Assembly (NCBI GenBank): GCA_015680685.1
Contig: MNCI01037704.1
Span: forward strand, 1 to 64,000
Length of the DNA stretch: 64,000 nucleotides
Reading direction: 5' to 3'
Source: Gnetum montanum
Lineage: Eukaryota > Streptophyta > Gnetopsida > Gnetales > Gnetaceae
Position numbers and translations under genes: made by a program. Positions 57,977-64,000 of the stretch are shown here, in pieces (position 1 is the stretch's first letter; every line of letters starts with the position of its first letter). The notes beneath the pieces are model-generated. The model did no database searches. It was not told where the DNA came from and was given only the letters and a program-made list of their open reading frames with translations.

Positions 57977-59736
57977 ATCTTCTCCTTTTTAGTGATGTTC
58001 AAAACATACGAAAATGGGTTAGTGATCATACAAATATAACCATGCTCTCCCCCTTTATGAACCATAGCAAAAAGGATAAAGCAAATTAATCTTATCATAA
58101 ATAACATTCCAATAGTATAACCCATAAAATAATTTGTTCCTTTGTTAAAAAGTAGTCATACCATAATCACAGAAGATATGCATTGAGCCCAAATTATATC
58201 TAAATAAATATCCAACTAATATAAAGAATTTTTAAAAAGATCCATATTGTTATGATGAATATTATCAACCATTTACAACCCTTTAGAATAGAGATACAAA
58301 TATTTCTTGCTTCAATGAAGTCCATATACACAATAAAGACATGAGTACTCAAGGAAAGATAGATATATATAGCATGTTGAAATAACATAAGTAGAGAAGT
58401 CAAGGAAAAATACACAAACTTAAATATCAAATTTATATGCTAAATATGAAAATATATACTTCAAAAAGATCTATTCTTTTTCAATCAAAACCAAAGTTAG
58501 GTAGAACAAGCCACAACTAATACAAACATGATCAAGTAAAAAATTTTAATTAATGTCTAAGAGAAAATGGACTTGAATATCAAAGATCAAAGATAGAGTA
58601 TTTAGAATTAAGTGGCCTATCAACTTGAATTAAATATCTTATTAAAACTTATATCTCAAGATATTCTCTTAGCAAAACAAGGTAGGAGCTACTCCTTGTC
58701 AAAAACAAAAATTTGAGGACCAAGTAACCTATCTTCTGAACTAATAAACTCATAAGGCAAACCAATATATCATGATTCCATCAGTACTCAACATTTATGA
58801 AAGAATCATGAAGGTAATTATATGGCAAGAAAGAAAGGATACACTTGTGAAAATAAATTTTCACGAAGAAGGAAAAATACCAAATAAGAACAAGTGAATA
58901 CTCAAAATACAAGTAGATCTTAACAAGATGCTTAAACAATAACCAAAAGATATCACAATGGTAAAATAACTGTAAGGCATCTTAACCAAGAGTTAATCCT
59001 AATTTTACCTTGGATACTATACCATACCCTTTCATGACATGAATCCTTGCTCATTTTGTGATATTTTGTTGTTTGAGTGTTTCTTGGCTGAAGTCTCCAA
59101 AGACTTCCCCTACATTGGTGATGTCGAAGATGATGATGGATAATGAGGAACAATCTCCCCCTACACATGTGCAACTCTTCTTGGGCTTTTAAGATCAACT
59201 TGTAAATGTTGTAAATCACTAAAGCATTACAACTGTAGGTTAACATTAAGATCAAATGTGGAGACTAAGGTCTCCAATCAATAATATTGATAGAATTTTT
59301 AAAGGCGTGCATTATCTTTTAAATGGCAAAAATATACCAAAGGATAGGAGCTTAGAAGCAGATCATACAAGATAGAAAGCAAGACAAAATCCTAACTAAA
59401 ATTATTACAAGATAGAGGCCCAAAGAATCTCAATACAAGTGCTACACTACATATTTTCGTGAAACCAATTACATCAAGCTCAAAATGAATATAAGATATT
59501 ATCTAAATAAGTTTTCAACACTTTTTTAATCTAGATAAGATACAAAAAATTTGCACTTCTTAAATCATGTACTAATAAATTAACTAGCAAGCAAAGAGAA
59601 GAAAACTTACCTTGTTTGCAAGTGAGAAGAGAAGATTAATGGAGTTTGAGATAAGATTCCCTATCATGAAGTACCTCCTCATCCTTAGGTTCTATTTCAT
59701 TAGATCATGTATGTGATGTCTCTATTTGTTCATGTT
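56808..59736 (-). mobile_element. Third copy of the gag-bearing copia family (C3), truncated by insertion
   Basis: An LTR at 56808-57976 is followed by interior sequence. That interior is colinear with C1 (40875-41850), including AACTGTAGGT(C/T)AACATTAAGA and AATGGAGTTTGAGATAAG. The match stops at 59736, where the LTR of the Athila-like element starts. The rest, including gag and the second LTR, must lie beyond that element, outside the window. The open frames within it are not conserved proteins. Confidence 0.82.
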
Positions 59737-60527
59737 TGATGAGTGGCAAGGTACCCCTACACTCAACCATACAAATATGAGCATTTCATGCATGATTCAG
59801 TCGAACTCCAAGGACCAAGTGCTTATGCGCCTTAATGGAACACTCAAGGTTAATCACTTGTTGTCTTCCCAAACTTACTTGTATTGTCATGGTTGTATGG
59901 TTAAGTAAGCTTGAGGTATATGATATTTATAGTTTTTTTATTTTTTGTCTTCTACTAATAAAGAAGAGGGAGAGAGAACTAAGTGGCTAACTTACATTAA
60001 CTGTTCATTAACTAGTTTCTAAATGTTCCTAGCACTAGTATCCATTCCCACTTGTTGTACACATCCTGAACTAGTGCAATGCTGCTAGGATTACCAAACG
60101 CTAATCATTACTAGGTTACCAAGCACTACACGCATGCTTAAAGCAATTGTACTAAGTGTATTTAACTAAGGGGGTTGAAGGTTGAGAGAGATATTAATTA
60201 ACTTGGAAAGAATTAAATAATAATTAATTACTAATTATCTTAATTTTTATGCTGCAAATTTTATCATAAAGTTTGTCTTTATGTTCATACACAAAATTGT
60301 GCTCAGGTAGAAATTGCTTAAATAAATATTTGTTCACTCTATGACTCCTATTGCGGGCACACAGAAATAATTCTAACTCTAGAATGAAAAAAATACAAGA
60401 GTCTGGCTAAGGGTTTAAATATAATGTATGGGAACCAAGGGTGCTACCTCTTATTTATAGAAGATGAGGCAGGATGTGATATTGTATGGTAGATGTGATA
60501 TCGTGTACATGATATCATGGTTCATCA
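59737..60527 (-). repeat. 3' LTR of the minus-strand Athila-like element
   Basis: Plus strand reads TGATGAGTGGCAAGGTACCC to GATATCATGGTTCATCA; 791 bp, the same family as the solo LTRs at 14399 and 27301. A minus-strand purine-rich ATGGGGGTA adjoins its right end (60528-60536), as expected for a polypurine tract before a 3' LTR read on the minus strand. Confidence 0.85.
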
Positions 60528-62459
60528 TACCCCCATGACTAAATGAAAAATCATCCTTAAGTTTCTTGAAAATATTGGGAAGGTATGGAATTATTGACTT
60601 GAATGACAACTAATGGTGAATGGGATGACATGTGAATGGATCAACATTATAATACATGGCAACATTAGTATTCATGACTACAAAAGTAAACACTATACAC
60701 AATTGACATCCAACCTTATTTAGTAGCTGAGAGAGAAGAGAGAGAGAGAGAGAAAAGGAGAAGACGTGTTGCTGCCAATGCCAAGATTACGCCTTCTATT
60801 GTCCATCCATAGTCATGCTATCAATCTTATTCCTTGCACAACCATTCCAGCACTAGTCCATCCTGAGTGTTTCCTCTAGGTCCAGCCCATTGTTGTATGA
60901 TTGCCATCTACACACACAACACAATCACATATGAGAAAGGATAAGTAAATCATAATACAGTTGATACCTTGACTCGGTGTAAGGTCCATTGGCTGAGTTG
61001 TGATATGACCAATATAGATTCTAGATATATAACATTGGTGACTACCCAAGGTGTAGGGGTTAGGAAAAATTGAAAAAACTGGACCAAGGCCCCCATGACT
61101 AAGAGCGATCCTCCAGTAACGATAGAATGAAAAAATATAAGGAATAAGAAAGATGGAGAAAAAGAATCAATGGAAATGCCAATAAAATGTATGTCAGAGA
61201 TGGGAATGAAACAAAAAAAATGTTGCTTGAGGAAACGTTTAAGTGAAAAAAGTTAACTGATGTACCAAATAGGAATGCTAGTGGGTCCTCCCCAAAGTAG
61301 GCTCATGACCTTTATGCCCTAACAAACCCACATTCAAAGAGTCCTTAGGTTCTGGAAATGTCATTTGGAAGTAAGAGTTAAAGACTTAACCACAAGAATT
61401 CACCAAAGAGAAAACAATGCATCAACCAAAATATAGACTACTGATACAACTAGCAATGAAGTGGAAAATGGAGAAAGAATGATGGGGAGAAGATAATGAA
61501 ATGGAGTCCCAAGAACAAGGTGGTGTCTAGCCCCTTGTGTACTTATGGTTAATGTGACTAAGTAGATATCATTCTAAATCTAGCCTCAAACAATCCACAT
61601 CTAGTGACTTCACATTAATACACTTGGCCAATGCATCCTCTTGAAGTAACAAGAATGCTTCCACCAAAGAGTCACCACCATTCCAAGGAAAATGAGAAAG
61701 GGAGAAATAGGAAGCAAGAAAGGATCTTAGTTAGAGGAAACATGTCTATTTAGTTCCATAACTAGTGCTTTTAGCCTAGATGATTATTTTTTCTAAGGAG
61801 TGTGCTTTGAATTATCACTATTTTTTTCATGAGAACCACAACATGCAAAGACTTATTTTTATTAGCTCAGCTTCCCGATAATGGAGAAATGTCAGAATGG
61901 TAAGAAAACTCAAAAAGAAAATATCCAAGCACCCAAGAGAATAGCCAGCACAAATGCATCAAATCCCTTTGAAGTCACACCCTTTTCAGTCCTTGAGTCC
62001 TTCCTTAGTTTGAGAAATGCCCAGTCACCAATTTGTTAATAGTTTTATTATTTAAGAAGGGGACCGTATAGTTCCAAGCCAAGAGAGATCATAGAAATTC
62101 ATGGATGCATGGATGACATGGACTCATTACCTATTATATCAAAAGAACCATACCTTATTAACAACATTATAACTCAATGGTAAAAGCCAAACATTAGTAA
62201 TCAATAAAATACAATTCATACCACCATCATGAGCACTTATTAGGTGACAAATCTAACAAAACAAAAACAACAAACAAAAACAAAAAAACTAGTCACACAA
62301 ATAAATGAGAAAGTATAAACGATGCTGCAAAACAAAAAGAAGAAAAATTAAAGAAATTTGTAAAGAAAAAAACTTAAAAAATAACTGAGGACCTTGAATG
62401 ATTAGCAAAGGTGGCTATCTCCCCCATGATTGAATTGAAAGGAGGAGATCCAAAATAGT
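60528..62459 (-). other. Region between pol and the 3' LTR of the Athila-like element
   Basis: No convincing ORF on either strand, though Athila-type elements often carry an env-like ORF here. A (GA)n microsatellite is at 60729-60757. The block 61100-62400 is A-rich, with runs such as AAACAAAAACAACAAACAAA (about 62259-62285). Confidence 0.5.
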
Positions 62460-63494
62460 GAGCAGGGTCATCCCCTCTCAAAGGTATTATGGGAACTAGC
62501 CATTTTAAATTCATGGAAGGGTTTGATCTCTGGCACATTGACTAACAATTTGTTATCAGGGATCTTAGGTTTGTATATGGTCATGGACCTTGAAGAAAAG
62601 GTTGCATGAATAATGTAAGGTCCTTTCCATAGTGTTTGAAATTTTGTGTGTTTTAGCACATGTGTGGGGTTCTAGTAGAGAACCCTATCTCCTAGTTGAC
62701 ACTTAACCTTTCGAATCTTCAAGTTATGACATTGCTTGTTATATGCCTTATGCAACTCATTCGATGATAGGGCAGCTAATTAGTTTTCGTCTAGTACGTT
62801 TAAAGTTGCCAACCTTTGTTTTTATGCTAGATCAAGGTCGAGGTGGAGGTCACAAGTTGTTGATAGTGTATGGAGCTTAGTTTGATTCGGAAGTGTTGGA
62901 AGCTTTCCATACACTAACTCATAGGGAGAGTAGCCTATAGGGAGTTTCCAAGTGGAGTGGTATTCCCAAAGAGCATAATTCAGTTTAGTGCTCAAATCTT
63001 GTTGATACTTGCTAATTGTCTTAGTTAATATTTTAGTGATCTCCCTGTTGGTGACCTCAACTTGTCTGTTAGCTTGGGGGTGATAAGGTGTAGTCAATTT
63101 ATGTTCAACACCTAAGCATTGCATTAACTTTCAAAAAGTTACACCTATGAAGTGTGTTCCATTATCTAAAATAAGTGCATGTGGCACACTAAACCTATTT
63201 ATGATTTTTTGTTACACAAATCATGCAGCTGTAGATGATGTGCAATCTTTAATAGCAGCTGCTTCAACCCAATTTGGTAAATAGTCTACGGTAACTACAA
63301 TGTAATCTTTTCCATTGGACATTGGTGTAATGTGCCCCATAAAGTCTATTCCCCAAATGTCAAAGGGTTCTAATGATTGAATCCATTGTTGTAGATCCTC
63401 CATTTTAGTAGTCATTCCCCCATCACATTGACAATGCTCACAAGATTGGACAAATTGATGGGCATCCTAAAATAATTTTGCCCAGTAATATCCT
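62460..63494 (-). pseudogene. pol: Athila-like gypsy integrase core and C-terminus (broken)
   Basis: In minus-strand order: EPFDIWGIDFMGHITPMSNG with the first catalytic aspartate, DYIVVTVDYLPNWVEAAAIK, HALILDNGTHFIGV with the second (about 63180-63140), a TGA after TF, then LGVEHKLTTPYHPQANRQVE with the glutamate in VEVTNREITKILTK. LWEYHSTWKLPIGYSPYELV, YGKLPTLP, and the C-terminal LKHTKFQTLWKGPYIIHATF follow. Both aspartates and the glutamate are kept. It is better preserved than other pol blocks here, so this insertion is comparatively young. Confidence 0.88.
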
Positions 63495-63778
63495 NTTTCT
63501 TCACAAAGCCAAGTACTTCATGGAGATCAATGGAAAACTTTACAAAGGGTGTTCTGATGGCTTGGTTTGATGGTGTGTGCTCGATGTAGACCAACTAAGA
63601 GTTCTCCAAGACACTCATGAGGGCCCTTGTGGGGGTTACTATGCAGGGAGATGAATGACTATTAAGATCTTGCTTGTAGGATATTACTGGGCAAAATTAT
63701 TTTAGGATGCCCATCAATTTGTCCAATCTTGTGAGCATTGTCAATGTGATGGGGGAATGACTACTAAAATGGAGGATC
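63394..63778. other. Inverted 101-bp overlap and flipped contig between two Ns
   Basis: Bases 63678-63778 are the reverse complement of 63394-63494. Ns stand at 63495 and 63779. The block between them encodes the integrase zinc-binding region on the plus strand (FMEINGKLYKGCSDG, then THEGPCGGYYAGR, ILLVGYYWAKLF, FVQSCEHCQCDGGMTTK), while RNase H and integrase core on either side are on the minus strand. The simplest reading is one contig placed in the wrong orientation with its overlap not merged. Confidence 0.9.
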
Positions 63779-63779
63779 N

Positions 63780-64000
63780 ATACACCTACGTTCTCAGTAC
63801 CTTTCCAATCGATCATCGTTAGGTTGAACTCTTGTAGGATTACTAGCCATCGTATAATATGAGGGCTAACTATTGGCTTGTTCATGAGGAATCGAATTGC
63901 ACTATGATTCATGTGGATGAACACTTTGTAACCTAACACATAGTGCCTAAACTTTTCCAATGCAAACACTATAGCCATTTATTCTTTCTCTGTAATTTTA
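63780..64000 (-). pseudogene. Athila-like gypsy RNase H, 3' part
   Basis: The minus frame reads MAIVFALEKFRHYVLGYKVF, then IHMNHSAIRFLMNKPIVSPH and IIRWLVILQEFNLTMIDWKG with TENVGV at the N. This is the plant gypsy RNase H end (TDHAAIRYLM and IIDRKGTENVVADHLSR in relatives). The catalytic-type aspartate of TDH is asparagine here. It is cut by the window end. RT lies beyond it. Confidence 0.88.

Noticed and set aside
60729-60757. GA-rich tract as a polypurine tract
   Set aside because: It is a (GA)n microsatellite 200 bp away from the LTR. The ATGGGGGTA next to the LTR is the better candidate.
63412-63594. Minus-strand 60-codon ORF with an X
   Set aside because: It crosses the N at 63495 into the misoriented contig, so the translation is artificial.

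Overview
The window reads as heterochromatic nuclear DNA of a large-genome seed plant. A gymnosperm such as a conifer is my best guess, but that is inference. It is AT-rich and almost wholly made of old, nested LTR retrotransposons. Their reading frames are broken mainly by TAG, TAA and TGA codons where the family has CAG, CAA, CGA or TGG, and CpG is scarce, as expected from long decay of methylated cytosines. I see no intact protein-coding gene, no tRNA or rRNA gene and no CRISPR. The two host-gene relics are a class III HD-Zip fragment and two copies of the 3' end of an F-box/LRR-type gene.

Layout. (1) 446-22262 (+) is a giant Ty3/gypsy element of the Tat lineage, entered inside its 5' LTR. 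It has an upstream ORF, gag and protease, then about 10 kb of non-pol DNA holding the remains of a multi-exon gene on the opposite strand and a degenerate tandem array. RT-RNase H, a second archaeal-type RNase H, integrase, a polypurine tract and the 3' LTR follow. (2) This element sits inside the RNase H codons of a second gypsy element, whose integrase (22263-23780), env-position ORF (26280-26969 and 33322-34080) and probable 3' LTR (to about 35.1 kb) follow. (3) That env-position ORF is split by a copia-type element on the minus strand (26970-33316; target duplication TGGAG). (4) 35.1-56.8 kb is an older locus. Two oppositely oriented arms (37001-39350 and 51976-54657) each carry a PBS-like site, a decayed unknown ORF and an LRR gene 3' end. 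They flank a mosaic holding a copia integrase scrap and an intronless HD-Zip III fragment. A gag-only copia element (39646-44602; target duplication AAGAG) and a complete but dead copia element (46150-51975) were inserted later. (5) From 56808 a third member of the gag-bearing copia family begins. At 59737 it is interrupted by a minus-strand Athila-like gypsy element that runs off the window.

The LTR of that last gypsy family also occurs as solo LTRs at 14399-15154 (target duplication CAAAG) and 27301-28177 (CCGCA/CCACA), and as a partial copy at 1-445. Nesting therefore gives a relative insertion order. Three of the four Ns expose assembly problems: a 46-bp repeat flanks the N at 2991, and the block between the Ns at 63495 and 63779 is inverted relative to its surroundings.
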